The translations under genes and the position numbers were made by a program. A stretch of 64,000 bases of DNA from Actinomycetota bacterium (GTDB lineage Bacteria > Actinomycetota > Thermoleophilia > Gaiellales > Gaiellaceae): assembly GCA_003161615.1 (NCBI GenBank), contig PMOB01000019.1:114728-178727 (forward strand), in the 5' to 3' direction. Under the pieces are notes generated by a model. The model searched no databases. It was not told the origin of the DNA and saw only the letters and a program-made list of their open reading frames with translations. Shown one piece after another: positions 27,079 to 35,388 of this stretch; the stretch's first letter is position 1, and each line of letters begins with the position of its first letter.

Positions 27079-28255
27079 GGCGGCGACCCTATTGGACGTC
27101 GATGCGGTTCGCGCGCGGTACGCCTCGCTGAGGGACGGCGGCTTCGTCTACTTCGACGCGCCCGGCGGCTCGCAGGTTCCGGACGAGGTCGGAGACGCCA
27201 TCGCGCGCGCCCTGCGCGAGGCGAGCGCGAACATCGGCGCCACCTACGAGTCGAGCCACCGCGTGGAGGGGATCCTCGCGCAGGCGCGCGAGGACGGTGC
27301 GCGCTTCCTGAACTGCTCCGCCGACGATGTGATCTTCGGCCAGAACATGACTGTCCTCGACTTCGCGCTCTCGCGCACCGCAGCCCGCGACTGGAAAGAA
27401 GGCGACAAGATCCTCGTCTCGCGTCTCGACCATGACGGCGGTGTCGCACCGTGGGTCGAGCTCGCCGCCGACCGCGGCTTCGAGGTCGAGTGGGTCGACG
27501 TCACCGACGACCTCCGTCTCGACTACGACGACCTGGAGCGGAAGCTCGACGAGCGGGTCCGCGTTGTTGCGTGCGTCGCGTCGTCGAACGCAATCGGGAC
27601 AATCGTCGACGTGGCGCGCGTCTCGGAGCTCGCGCACAGCGTGGGCGCCCTGTGCTGGGTCGACGCCGTGCAGTACGCCGCGCATGTCCCGACGGACGTC
27701 CAGACGCTCGACTGCGACGTCTTCATCTGCTCCGCCTACAAGTTCTGCGGGCCGCACCTCGGGCTCGCGTATGGCCGGCACGAGCTGCTCGAGTCGTGGC
27801 GTCCCTACAAGGCGCGCCCGGCCGCGTCCGACCCGGTCGGCCGCAGCTTCGAGCCGGGCACGGCGTCGTACGAGCTCCTCGCCGGCTTCTCCGCGACGAT
27901 CGCGTACCTCGAGTCGATCGGAGGCATGGAAGCCGTCGTCGCCTACGAGCGAACGCTCGGCCAGCACTTCCTCGACGCGCTGCCCGAGGGCACGGCGGTC
28001 TACGGCGAGCAGACGATGGACGGACGCGTGCCGACGTTCCTGATCAACCTCGAGGGCGTCGACGCGGTGGATGCCGTACGGCAGCTCGGCGAGCGCGGCT
28101 ACGGCGTCTGGGCGCACGACAACTGGTACTCGCTCGGCCTGCGGGAGAAGCTCCCGTACCCCGGCTCCGCGATCCGCGTCGGCCTCATCCACTACAACAC
28201 GGTGGAGGAAGTCGACGGCTTCGCGCGCGAGCTAGGGGCTCTCGCCGGCCAGTAG
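27077..28255 (+). CDS. Class V PLP enzyme of the cysteine-desulfurase-like (VC1184) type, lacking the catalytic Cys
   Basis: 392 residues. The fold-type I class V pattern is clear: VYFDAPGGSQVPDEV at the N-terminus, DHDGGVAPWVELA, WVDAVQYAAH and the PLP lysine in CSAYKFCGPHLG. Family members near SufS use a Cys in an R-x-G-x-x-C loop; here the equivalent region reads GVWAHDNWYSLGL with no Cys, so true cysteine desulfurase activity is unlikely. It fits a subfamily often labelled cysteine desulfurase by similarity. An epimerase, lyase or kynureninase-like role is possible but not shown. It ends 24 bases inside the convergent dehydratase gene. Confidence 0.8.
   Translation: MAATLLDVDAVRARYASLRDGGFVYFDAPGGSQVPDEVGDAIARALREASANIGATYESSHRVEGILAQAREDGARFLNCSADDVIFGQNMTVLDFALSRTAARDWKEGDKILVSRLDHDGGVAPWVELAADRGFEVEWVDVTDDLRLDYDDLERKLDERVRVVACVASSNAIGTIVDVARVSELAHSVGALCWVDAVQYAAHVPTDVQTLDCDVFICSAYKFCGPHLGLAYGRHELLESWRPYKARPAASDPVGRSFEPGTASYELLAGFSATIAYLESIGGMEAVVAYERTLGQHFLDALPEGTAVYGEQTMDGRVPTFLINLEGVDAVDAVRQLGERGYGVWAHDNWYSLGLREKLPYPGSAIRVGLIHYNTVEEVDGFARELGALAGQ
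27079..27091 (-). promoter_or_regulatory. Leaderless-type -10 box before the aldo/keto reductase
   Basis: TAGGGT on the minus strand (27086-27091) lies seven bases before the ATG at 27078 and within codons 4-5 of the divergent gene. Confidence 0.55.
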
Positions 28256-29158
28256 CTGGGCGAGCACGGCGGCGTCGATGTTGCCGCCGCTCACGATGCA
28301 GACGCAACGGTCGTCCCGCTTGAGCGCGGCCGCGAGCGCGAGGGCGCCTGCTCCCTCTGCGACGACGTGGGCGCGCGATGCGAGCAGCCGTACCGCGTCA
28401 GCGACGTCGTCGAGCGGCACGGCGACTGCCTCGTCGACGAGCTCGCGGGCTCGTTCCCACATCGCCGGCAGGAGCGAGCGGCCGCCGGCGCCGTCGACCC
28501 AGGAGGGTTGGTATTCGATCTCGCGCGGCTTCCTGCGCCCAAGGGAGGCCGCGAGCGGCGCCCCCGTCTCCGGCTCGGCCGTGACGACGCGCACGTGTGG
28601 GCGGAGTGCCTTGAGCGCGCTTGCGATCCCGCTCGTCAGCCCGCCGCCGCCCCACGGGATGACAACCGTGTCGAACTCCGGCGCATCCTCAGCCAACTCG
28701 AGCCCGATCGTCCCATTGCCGGCGATCACGGCCTCGTCCGCGACCGGGTGGACGAACAGGCCTTCGATGCCTTCGCGCCCGCCAGCGAGGATCGTCTGCC
28801 ACCACTCCTCGTGCGGGAGCAGGATCAGCTCGCCGCCGAGCTCCTCGACACGGTCGAGCTTGGCGCGAGGAGCATTCTCCGGCGCGATCACGCGGCAGCG
28901 GACGCCAGCCTCCCGAGCCGCCCACGCCACGCCCTGCGCCATGTTGCCCGCACTCGCCGTCACGACGCCGGCGGCCAGCTCGGCCGCCGATGCGGCGCGC
29001 ACGGCCGACAGCCCGCCGCGCAGCTTGTAGCACCCGATCGGCTGCAGGCACTCGAGCTTGAGCCAGATGCGCTCGTTGTACGGCACGAGCGGCGTGCGCA
29101 GCACCGAGTCGCCGAGCCGCTCCCGCGCGCGGCGGATCTCCTCCAGCGCGATCGCCAC
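28232..29158 (-). CDS. Threonine-dehydratase-like fold-type II PLP enzyme
   Basis: 308 residues from a GTG, without an ACT domain, so comparable to catabolic threonine dehydratases and serine racemases. The PLP lysine is in GCYKLRGG (the usual SFKxRGA region), with SAGNMAQGVAWAA, the glycine-rich phosphate loop WGGGGLTSG, and a C-terminal SGGNIDAAV. It should eliminate ammonia from a hydroxy-amino acid or a related compound. It is last in an 11-gene operon: its start overlaps the tryptophan 2,3-dioxygenase stop by one base (TAGTG). Similar enzymes (EutB type) also occur in ectoine-type catabolism beside M24 proteins. Confidence 0.85.
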   Translation of the reverse strand: MAIALEEIRRARERLGDSVLRTPLVPYNERIWLKLECLQPIGCYKLRGGLSAVRAASAAELAAGVVTASAGNMAQGVAWAAREAGVRCRVIAPENAPRAKLDRVEELGGELILLPHEEWWQTILAGGREGIEGLFVHPVADEAVIAGNGTIGLELAEDAPEFDTVVIPWGGGGLTSGIASALKALRPHVRVVTAEPETGAPLAASLGRRKPREIEYQPSWVDGAGGRSLLPAMWERARELVDEAVAVPLDDVADAVRLLASRAHVVAEGAGALALAAALKRDDRCVCIVSGGNIDAAVLAQLLAGESP

Positions 29159-29871
29159 TACTCGGACTCTTTGGCGAGCATGGTCAGGTCGGTCCTGACC
29201 TGCCAGAGCTCCGGGAACATCTTGTGCTTGATCAGCCCGGCGAGCAGCTCGACCGGCGTCCCCTGCGTCCCGATGACGTCCTCGCCGATCACGCGGCCGA
29301 CCATCTTCACGTGCCGGAAGCGCCAGACGCCGACTTGCTCGTCCCAGTCGGTGAGCGCCTCGGCGAGCTGGTACAGGTCCTCGTGCTCGCGGCCTTGCGT
29401 GTACACCTCGAGCAGCGACAGCGCGCGTTCCTTGCGCAGCCCCTCGAAGGCATTCCAGAGCGGCGGCGAGACCCGGCGGATCTCGCGGAACCCGGGCGAG
29501 TCGAAGCCGGAGCCGTGGCCAAGCACGCGGCGAATCTCCTGGTACTCCCACGGCGACATCAGCTCGAGGTGCTCGAGGAACGAGATGACGTAGCGCAGCG
29601 AGTGATTCGCGCGCCAGAGAAGGCGGAGCGCAGCCGCGACGTCGCGCGCCTCGATCAGCCGCGTCGCCTCCTCCACCTCGTTCCACGCGTGCTTCAGCCA
29701 GAGCTCCGACGCCTGGTGGACGGTCTGGAAGAGGAGCTCGTCGCGATGCACCCACTCGTCCGCGGTCTTCTGCAGCGCCAGGAGCTCGTCGGTGCGGAGA
29801 TAGCGCTCGTAGTCCGAGGCGCCCGGGCCGTCGAGGACCGGCTGGAACTCGTCAGCGTTGGGAGCGCTCAC
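29158..29871 (-). CDS. kynA: Tryptophan 2,3-dioxygenase
   Basis: 237 residues, somewhat shorter than the usual 270-290 because the N-terminus is short. Heme dioxygenase signatures are present: FQTVHQASELWLKH with the active-site His, YQEIRRVLGHGSGFDSPGFR with the substrate-contacting Arg and GSGF, and the heme-ligand His in WRFRHVKMVGRVIG. The usual GTGGS loop reads GTQGTP. It opens the indole ring of tryptophan to N-formylkynurenine. No kynurenine formamidase or classical kynureninase is in the window. The GTG start overlaps the upstream M24 gene by four bases (GTGA), coupling the two. Confidence 0.9.
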   Translation of the reverse strand: MSAPNADEFQPVLDGPGASDYERYLRTDELLALQKTADEWVHRDELLFQTVHQASELWLKHAWNEVEEATRLIEARDVAAALRLLWRANHSLRYVISFLEHLELMSPWEYQEIRRVLGHGSGFDSPGFREIRRVSPPLWNAFEGLRKERALSLLEVYTQGREHEDLYQLAEALTDWDEQVGVWRFRHVKMVGRVIGEDVIGTQGTPVELLAGLIKHKMFPELWQVRTDLTMLAKESE

Positions 29872-30932
29872 CAGATCCGCATCTCCAGCCCGGCGAGCGG
29901 CACTCCGCCCTCTTCGGTCACGAGCCACGTGTCCTGCATATAGAGGCATTCTCGACCATCCGCTGCGATCGCGTGCGGGTGCATGGAGAAGACCATGTTC
30001 GACTCGAGGACGGTCTCGATGCCCTCGCCGATGCGCGGGTGCTCGATCATCGTCATCCCGATCGAGTGCCCCGTGACGTGGCCGAGGTGGTAGCCGCGCT
30101 CGGTGAAGCCCTTGGAGACGGCGCGGTGGACGTCGTGCGCGGTCGCGCCGGCGTGGAGGGCGGTCTGCGCGATCTCGTAGTACTCCTCATACGCCTCGAG
30201 CATCCGCTGCACCTCGGCGCTCGGCGTGCCGAGCGCGCGCGAGACCTCGACCCAGTGGCCGCCCGGCCCGGCGATCTCGAGGGACGGGATCGTGAAATCG
30301 CCGAAGACCGTGTCGGCGCGGGCGATCGCGAACTCGGCGCCGACGAGCACCATGTTCATCGTCAGCCGCCCGCAGCCGCGCTCGACGAAGACCTCTTCCG
30401 CAGGCGCGAGCACCTCGGCGGCGTTCTTGCCCGGCGCCCACGCCTCGCGGAAGGCGTGGAAGCCGGCGACGTTGATCGCGACGCTCTCCTTAACCGACTC
30501 GAGCTCGGCGCCGGACTTCACGGCTCGCGCAAGGTCGTAGCCGGCGTCCCAGTTGACGAGCTCGGCGGCAGCCGCAAGCGGCGCGTAGTCCCGCACGGTC
30601 ATCACGTAGTCGAGCCCGTAGACCCCGACCCGCTTGCCTCGCAGCTCGTCCGCCAGCCATTCGCCAGGCCGGTCGGCGAAGACCTGTTTCGCGATCTGGG
30701 AGTCGCCGTGCTCGCCGACGTAGCGCGCCTCGGCCGGGAGGACGATCGCCGGCTCGCCGTCGACCGGGAGAACGACATACGCGTAGCGGTGGACGATCTG
30801 GAAGCCGGAGAGATAGGTCACGGCTCCCTCGAAGCCCGTGTACTCGGAGCCGCAGACGAGCGCGACGTCGAGCCCATCCCGCTCGAGCGCCTCGCGCACC
30901 CGCGCGTGCCTTGCCGTCAGTTCTGCGTCCAC
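29868..30932 (-). CDS. M24 pita-bread protein (Xaa-Pro peptidase/creatinase-like) with altered metal ligands
   Basis: 354 residues: creatinase/prolidase N-terminal domain (about 1-125) and M24 domain (about 135-350). The conserved His is present in GHVTGHSIGMTMIEHP. The two Asp ligands align with Glu (LEIAG and WVEVSR), and the two Glu ligands with His (FSMHPHA) and Gln (LYMQDTWLV), so a normal dinuclear metal site is unlikely. It may be a metal-free creatinase-like hydrolase or use another metal. GGAGG stands four bases before the GTG at 30932. Genes for two ketopantoate-reductase-like proteins lie upstream and tryptophan dioxygenase downstream, all overlapping. Confidence 0.8.
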   Translation of the reverse strand: MDAELTARHARVREALERDGLDVALVCGSEYTGFEGAVTYLSGFQIVHRYAYVVLPVDGEPAIVLPAEARYVGEHGDSQIAKQVFADRPGEWLADELRGKRVGVYGLDYVMTVRDYAPLAAAAELVNWDAGYDLARAVKSGAELESVKESVAINVAGFHAFREAWAPGKNAAEVLAPAEEVFVERGCGRLTMNMVLVGAEFAIARADTVFGDFTIPSLEIAGPGGHWVEVSRALGTPSAEVQRMLEAYEEYYEIAQTALHAGATAHDVHRAVSKGFTERGYHLGHVTGHSIGMTMIEHPRIGEGIETVLESNMVFSMHPHAIAADGRECLYMQDTWLVTEEGGVPLAGLEMRIW

Positions 30933-31837
30933 GAAGCCTCCACTCCTTTGATCAGCGCCCAGATCGCCTCGTTCAGCGGCGTCGGCACGCCGTGCTCGCG
31001 CCCGAACCGGACGATCCCGCCGTTGAGGAAGTCGACCTCTGTCGCCCGGCGCGCCTCGACGTCCTGCAGCATCGACGCCTTGTGGTCGTACGCGACCTCC
31101 GGCTTCGCCGCGTGGTCGATCAGCTCCTCGGGATCTGCGTCGAGCTGGATCCCCTGTGCCGCGGCGACGGCCTTCCCCTCGTCGACGAGGCCGGAGACGA
31201 GCGCGCGCAGGTCGGGCCGTTCGCAGACGCGCCCGTGCGTGAGGCCGGTGAGCGCACCGATCGGGTTCGTCGAGGCGTTGAAGATCACCTTCCGCCACTG
31301 CGGACCGCGCGCATCCGTGACGGCCGTCGCCGGCATCCCCGCGCGCGTGCACGCGTCGGCGAGGCGCTCGATTTCAGCTAGGGGCACGCGGTCGTCAAAT
31401 GGACCAAAGGTCGTATCGCCCTGCACGTCCCATTGCACGTGACCGGGCTCGAGGAGTTTGCCGGCCGGGAACGTCGTGCCACGGATCACGCGCTCGACAT
31501 GCCGTGCGATCGTCTCCTCGTTGCCGATGCCGTTCTGAACGGTGGCGACGCAGCCCTCCGCGAAGGCGTGCGCGGTGGAGGCGATCGCCGGCTCGGTGTG
31601 CATCGCCTTCGTCGCCACGATCCCGAAATCGCACGGCGGCAGCTCAGCCGGGTCGGCAGTCGCGCGCGGATGCCCGACGACGTCGCCGGCGCCCGAGAGC
31701 CGCAGCCCGCCGCGGTTGATCGCGGCGACGTGCAGCTCGTTGAGGTCGAACGCCCAGACCTCGGCGTCGTCGAGCAGCGCGAGATGCGCCGCGAACAGCG
31801 ACCCGACGGCCCCGCACCCGATCACGGCAATTCTCAT
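30917..31837 (-). CDS. Ketopantoate-reductase-family protein (copy A)
   Basis: 306 residues of the ApbA/PanE family: Rossmann motif IGCGAVGSL at 6-14, catalytic Lys in VATKAMHTE, NGIGNEETI, and the C-terminal domain with WRKVIFNASTNPIGALTG and LVDEGKAVAAAQGI. These enzymes reduce 2-oxo acids with NADPH. Two tandem copies inside a catabolic ABC-transporter operon, without other pantothenate genes, make a role in pantothenate synthesis unlikely; a keto-acid or opine-like substrate is more probable (inference). It starts four bases inside copy B (ATGA). Confidence 0.85.
   Translation of the reverse strand: MRIAVIGCGAVGSLFAAHLALLDDAEVWAFDLNELHVAAINRGGLRLSGAGDVVGHPRATADPAELPPCDFGIVATKAMHTEPAIASTAHAFAEGCVATVQNGIGNEETIARHVERVIRGTTFPAGKLLEPGHVQWDVQGDTTFGPFDDRVPLAEIERLADACTRAGMPATAVTDARGPQWRKVIFNASTNPIGALTGLTHGRVCERPDLRALVSGLVDEGKAVAAAQGIQLDADPEELIDHAAKPEVAYDHKASMLQDVEARRATEVDFLNGGIVRFGREHGVPTPLNEAIWALIKGVEASWTQN
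30933..30941 (-). promoter_or_regulatory. Shine-Dalgarno sequence of the M24 gene
   Basis: GGAGG (30937-30941 on the minus strand) is four bases before the GTG at 30932, inside the 3' end of the upstream gene, and supports that start. Confidence 0.65.
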
Positions 31838-32757
31838 TCCGAGTAGCTCGCCTCCCTCGCCCGAACGAGCCTATAGAGCGCCTCCTGCAGCGGAACCGGC
31901 ACGCCGCGCCGGCGCGCCTCGCGGACGAGCGCGCCGTTGATCGACTCGAGCTCGGTCGGCCGCCGCGCCTCGACGTCCTCGAGCATCGAGGGGAAGTGGC
32001 GGTGGCCGCGCTGCGTCGCGAGGACGTTCATCTCCCACGGGTCGTCGTGCAGCTCGACGCCCGCGGCCGAGGCGACGGACTTGCCCTCGTCCACGAGATC
32101 GCGGACGAGATGGCCGAGGTCGGCGGGCGTCTCGGTCGCGGCGAAATGGAAGTCGTGCGGGAGGCCGGTGAGCGCGGCGACGCCGTTCACGGTCGCGTTG
32201 AAGATGAGCTTCGACCACTGCGCCGGCCGCAGGTCGTGGAACGCCTCCGCCTTCAGCCCGCCCGCCTCGATCAACTCTGCGACGCGTCGCGCGTCCGCCT
32301 CCGTCGTGCCCCGATACGGCCCGATCCAGGTCGCCGTGTCGAGGACGTACTCGACATGGTCGTCGGCGTGGCGCGTCCCGCTCATGAACGTGACGGAGGA
32401 GAGAAGCGGCCACTCGCCGTACGCCGCGACGACTTCCTCCGCCCCCAAGCCGTTCTGGATCGTCATCACCGTCGCGCGCGGCAGCCGGCCCTGGAGCCGC
32501 TCGAGCAGCGGCCCGAGGTCGAGGCCCTTGCAGGCGAGGATCGCGAGCTCTGCGGAGTCCGGCAGCTCTGAGGGATCGGCGGTCGCTCCGAGCTGGGCCG
32601 TGAAGTCGGAGCGGCCGGAGACGCGGAGTCCGTTGTCGCGCAACGCGGCCGCGTGCTCCTCCCTCCGCGTGAAAACCGTCACCTCGGCGACTTGCGCGAG
32701 ATGCGCGGCGAGGAGCGACCCGATCGAGCCGGCGCCGGCGACGACGACCTTCCTCAC
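31834..32757 (-). CDS. Ketopantoate-reductase-family protein (copy B)
   Basis: 307 residues from a GTG. Same domain order as copy A: Rossmann GAGSIGSLLAAH, Lys in LACKGLDL, NGLGAEEVV, and the C-terminal WSKLIFNATVNGVAALTG, DLVDEGKSVASAAGVE, then SMLEDVEARRPTELESING, which copy A matches with SMLQDVEARRATEVDFLNG. The two therefore derive from a gene duplication. The GTG overlaps the livM stop by four bases. They may form a heterodimer or act on two related keto acids. Confidence 0.85.
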   Translation of the reverse strand: MRKVVVAGAGSIGSLLAAHLAQVAEVTVFTRREEHAAALRDNGLRVSGRSDFTAQLGATADPSELPDSAELAILACKGLDLGPLLERLQGRLPRATVMTIQNGLGAEEVVAAYGEWPLLSSVTFMSGTRHADDHVEYVLDTATWIGPYRGTTEADARRVAELIEAGGLKAEAFHDLRPAQWSKLIFNATVNGVAALTGLPHDFHFAATETPADLGHLVRDLVDEGKSVASAAGVELHDDPWEMNVLATQRGHRHFPSMLEDVEARRPTELESINGALVREARRRGVPVPLQEALYRLVRAREASYSE

Positions 32758-33770
32758 GCCTCCAGCCTTACACGCCGCCGCGGCAGGGAGAGCTCGCGGC
32801 CGCCGCTGAGCCCGCCGGGTCGAGCGATCAGGACAAGCGCCATCAGCGTCCCCAGCACGAGCTCCGCGGTTCCCTGCGGCACGGTCAGGTTCCAGCCCAA
32901 CAAATCGACGCCATTCGTCGCGGCGGAGAAGAAGGAGTAGAGGCCATTCAGCGCGAGCGCTCCGACGACCGCGCCGAGCAAGCTGCCAGAGCCGCCGACG
33001 ACGAGCATCGCGAGCGTGATGAACGTGAGATCGAGATGGAGGCCCGCCGCCGTCAGCGGCAGCAGGTGGACGTAGATGCCTCCCGCGAGTCCCGCGAGCC
33101 CACCGGAGATGGCGAAGGCGAGCAGCCGCTGGCGGTAGATCGAGATGCCGACCGCTGCGGCAGCCGCCGGATCCTCGCGGGTCGCGCGAAGCATGCGCCC
33201 GTAGCGGCTCGTGCGATAGAGGAAGGCGACCGCGATGCAAATCAGGGCGCCGACCGCCGCCTGCCAGATCCCGGTTGTTTGCGGCACCGACGAGAAGGCG
33301 TTCTCCCCCGGGCCGATCGACTGGTCGTACGTGAGCACGTTGTTCGTGATTTCGAGCACCGCGAACGTCGCGATGCCTGCGGCGAGGCCCGAGAGCCGCA
33401 TCAATGGCAGTCCGACGACGAACGCCGCGACCGCTCCCACGGCGGCGGCGAGCGCGAGCGACGCGAGGTTGCCGACGTTCGTGTGCAGAAGGAAGTGCGC
33501 GAGGCCGGGCATGATCGCCGACTTCTGGTCGGCCGGCACAGTGAGCACTCCCGCCGTCCACGCACCGAGCGCGACGAAGCTGACGTGGCCGAAGGAGAGG
33601 ACTCCCGAGTTCCCAATGAAGACGTAGAGGGCGACGACGATCGCCACCTTGACGAGCGTGTCGAGGAAGTACGCCTGGAGGTAGCTCGAGACCTGGAGCG
33701 CGAAGAGCGCCGTGCCCAGCACGAGCAGGGCGGGCACGAGCAGCTCAGGAGCCCGGCGCAACGCGCTCAT
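32754..33770 (-). CDS. livM: Branched-chain-amino-acid-type ABC permease LivM (system 1)
   Basis: 338 residues with about ten membrane segments. LivM signatures are present: SGVLSFGHVSFVALGAWTAG near residues 54-73 and, in the cytoplasmic loop, RYGRMLRATREDPAAAAAVG, which contacts the ATPase. It pairs with LivH to form the membrane channel for an amino acid, urea or amide-like solute. It is inside an operon where each gene overlaps the next by about four bases. The short C-terminal arginine-rich tail is cytoplasmic. Confidence 0.9.
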   Translation of the reverse strand: MSALRRAPELLVPALLVLGTALFALQVSSYLQAYFLDTLVKVAIVVALYVFIGNSGVLSFGHVSFVALGAWTAGVLTVPADQKSAIMPGLAHFLLHTNVGNLASLALAAAVGAVAAFVVGLPLMRLSGLAAGIATFAVLEITNNVLTYDQSIGPGENAFSSVPQTTGIWQAAVGALICIAVAFLYRTSRYGRMLRATREDPAAAAAVGISIYRQRLLAFAISGGLAGLAGGIYVHLLPLTAAGLHLDLTFITLAMLVVGGSGSLLGAVVGALALNGLYSFFSAATNGVDLLGWNLTVPQGTAELVLGTLMALVLIARPGGLSGGRELSLPRRRVRLEA

Positions 33771-34675
33771 ACCCGCTGTACCGCCCCGCCGCCTCGCGTG
33801 AACAACCCGTTCGGCCGCACCAGGAGGACGACGATCACGGCCGCGAAGAGGATGCTCGGCAGGTACTGGCTTTGGCTCGAGGGCAGCGCCCCGCCGAGGA
33901 TTCCCGTCGCGAAGCCGATCGAGAAGCCGCCGAGCGTCGCGGGAATCGGCCGGTTCAGCCCGCCGAGCACGACACCGGCCAGGACGAAGATCGTGTCCGA
34001 GAGCCCGAACGTGCTCGTGACCTGGAGTTGCTCGACGCTCAGCATCACGGCGGCTATGGCGGCGAACACGGCCGAGATGATCACGGCGCCTGCGATGACC
34101 CTGTTCGCGCGCACGCCGAGCAGCTGCGCCGTCCGAAAGTCCATCGACGCAGCGCGCATGTGCAGCCCGAGCGACGTCCGCGTGAGGAGCAGCTGGAGCG
34201 CGACGAGGCAGACCGCAGCGGTCACCACCGCGATGACCGCGATCTTCTTCACCTCGACCCCGCCGAGATCCCACGGCGAGTTGAGGAACGCGAGCGCTCC
34301 GGCCGACTTCCCGAACGTCCCGAAGGAGAGCTGCGCGATGTTCTGGAGAACGAACGCGACCGCGAACGTCGCGACGAGCATCACCGCCGGCGAGTGCGTC
34401 CGGAGCGGCCGGAAGACGAGGCGGTCCATTACGAGGGACAGGCCGAGGACGACGCCGAAGCAGAAGAGGATCGAGGCCCAGTTCGGGAAGTTCCACTGCG
34501 AGCCGTAGGCGAGCGCGAAGCCGCCGGCCATGATCAGCTGCCCGTAGGCGAAGTTGACCAGGCGGAGCACGCCGAAGACGAGCCCGATCCCGACCGCCAT
34601 GAGCGCGTAGATCCCACCGAACTCCAAGCCGTTGGCGAACACGGGCCACGACAAGTTGAGGAAGGCGAGCGTCAC
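33767..34675 (-). CDS. livH: Branched-chain-amino-acid-type ABC permease LivH (system 1)
   Basis: 302 residues from a GTG that overlaps the livF stop. LivH features: GGIYALMAVGIGLVFGVLRL followed by VNFAYGQLIMAGGF at the first membrane segments, a RTSLGLHMRAASMDFRTAQLLGV cytoplasmic loop (ATPase contact) and the ending LLVRPNGLFTRGG. With LivM it builds the permease pore. The frame continues upstream through livF, but the conserved LivH sequence begins at this GTG. Confidence 0.9.
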   Translation of the reverse strand: MTLAFLNLSWPVFANGLEFGGIYALMAVGIGLVFGVLRLVNFAYGQLIMAGGFALAYGSQWNFPNWASILFCFGVVLGLSLVMDRLVFRPLRTHSPAVMLVATFAVAFVLQNIAQLSFGTFGKSAGALAFLNSPWDLGGVEVKKIAVIAVVTAAVCLVALQLLLTRTSLGLHMRAASMDFRTAQLLGVRANRVIAGAVIISAVFAAIAAVMLSVEQLQVTSTFGLSDTIFVLAGVVLGGLNRPIPATLGGFSIGFATGILGGALPSSQSQYLPSILFAAVIVVLLVRPNGLFTRGGGAVQRV

Positions 34676-35388
34676 GAGAGGTAGGCGGCGACGAGCCGGT
34701 CGGTGTCGCCTGCGTCCTGCGGCGCGAGCGTCAGGCGGAGCTCGCCGTTGGCGAGCACGTAGGAGCGGTCGGCGAAGGCCACGGTGCGCTGGGCGCGCTG
34801 CTCGACGAGCAGCACGGCGAGGCCCGACTCCCGGATCCGGCCTAGCGCCTCGAAGACAACGTCCACGATCTTCGGCGCGAGGCCGAGCGAGGGCTCGTCG
34901 AGGAGGAGGACGTCTGGCTCGGCGGCGAGCGCGCGCGCGATCGCAAGCTGCTGCTGCTGCCCGCCGGAGAGCGCGCCGGCCTGCCGGCGCCGGAACTCGT
35001 GGAGGATCGGGAAGAGCTCGTAGGCGTGGTCGAATGCCACGCCACTCACGCGTGTGCGGCGCGCGGCAAGGCCGAGGCGGAGGTTCTCCTCCACCGTCAG
35101 CTCGCCGAAGATGCGGCGTCCCTCCGGGACGAGCGCGATGCCATTGCGGGCGACCTGCTCGGACCGCACGCCGACGAGCGACCTCCCGTCCTGACGGACG
35201 TCGCCGCCCACGACGGGCGCCGCGCCCATGATCGCGTGGAGCGTCGACGACTTTCCCGCGCCGTTCGGGCCGATCAGCCCGACGATCTCGCCGCGGTCGA
35301 CCTCGAGCGACAGCCCGCGCACGGCATCGACCGCGCCGTAGCGGACGCTGAGCTCCTCGAGCACGAGGGCGGGGGGAGCAGCGCTCAC
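34672..35388 (-). CDS. livF: Branched-chain-amino-acid-type ABC ATPase LivF (system 1)
   Basis: 238 residues. Walker A GPNGAGKSS, the LivF-typical VPEGRRIFGELTVEENL, signature LSGGQQQQLAIARAL and Walker B LLLDEPSLGLAPK are intact; the H-loop reads LLVEQRAQRT, with Arg-Ala where LivF normally has NA (VEQNA). It pairs with LivG to drive uptake. The GTG at 35388 overlaps the livG stop by four bases. Confidence 0.92.
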   Translation of the reverse strand: MSAAPPALVLEELSVRYGAVDAVRGLSLEVDRGEIVGLIGPNGAGKSSTLHAIMGAAPVVGGDVRQDGRSLVGVRSEQVARNGIALVPEGRRIFGELTVEENLRLGLAARRTRVSGVAFDHAYELFPILHEFRRRQAGALSGGQQQQLAIARALAAEPDVLLLDEPSLGLAPKIVDVVFEALGRIRESGLAVLLVEQRAQRTVAFADRSYVLANGELRLTLAPQDAGDTDRLVAAYLS

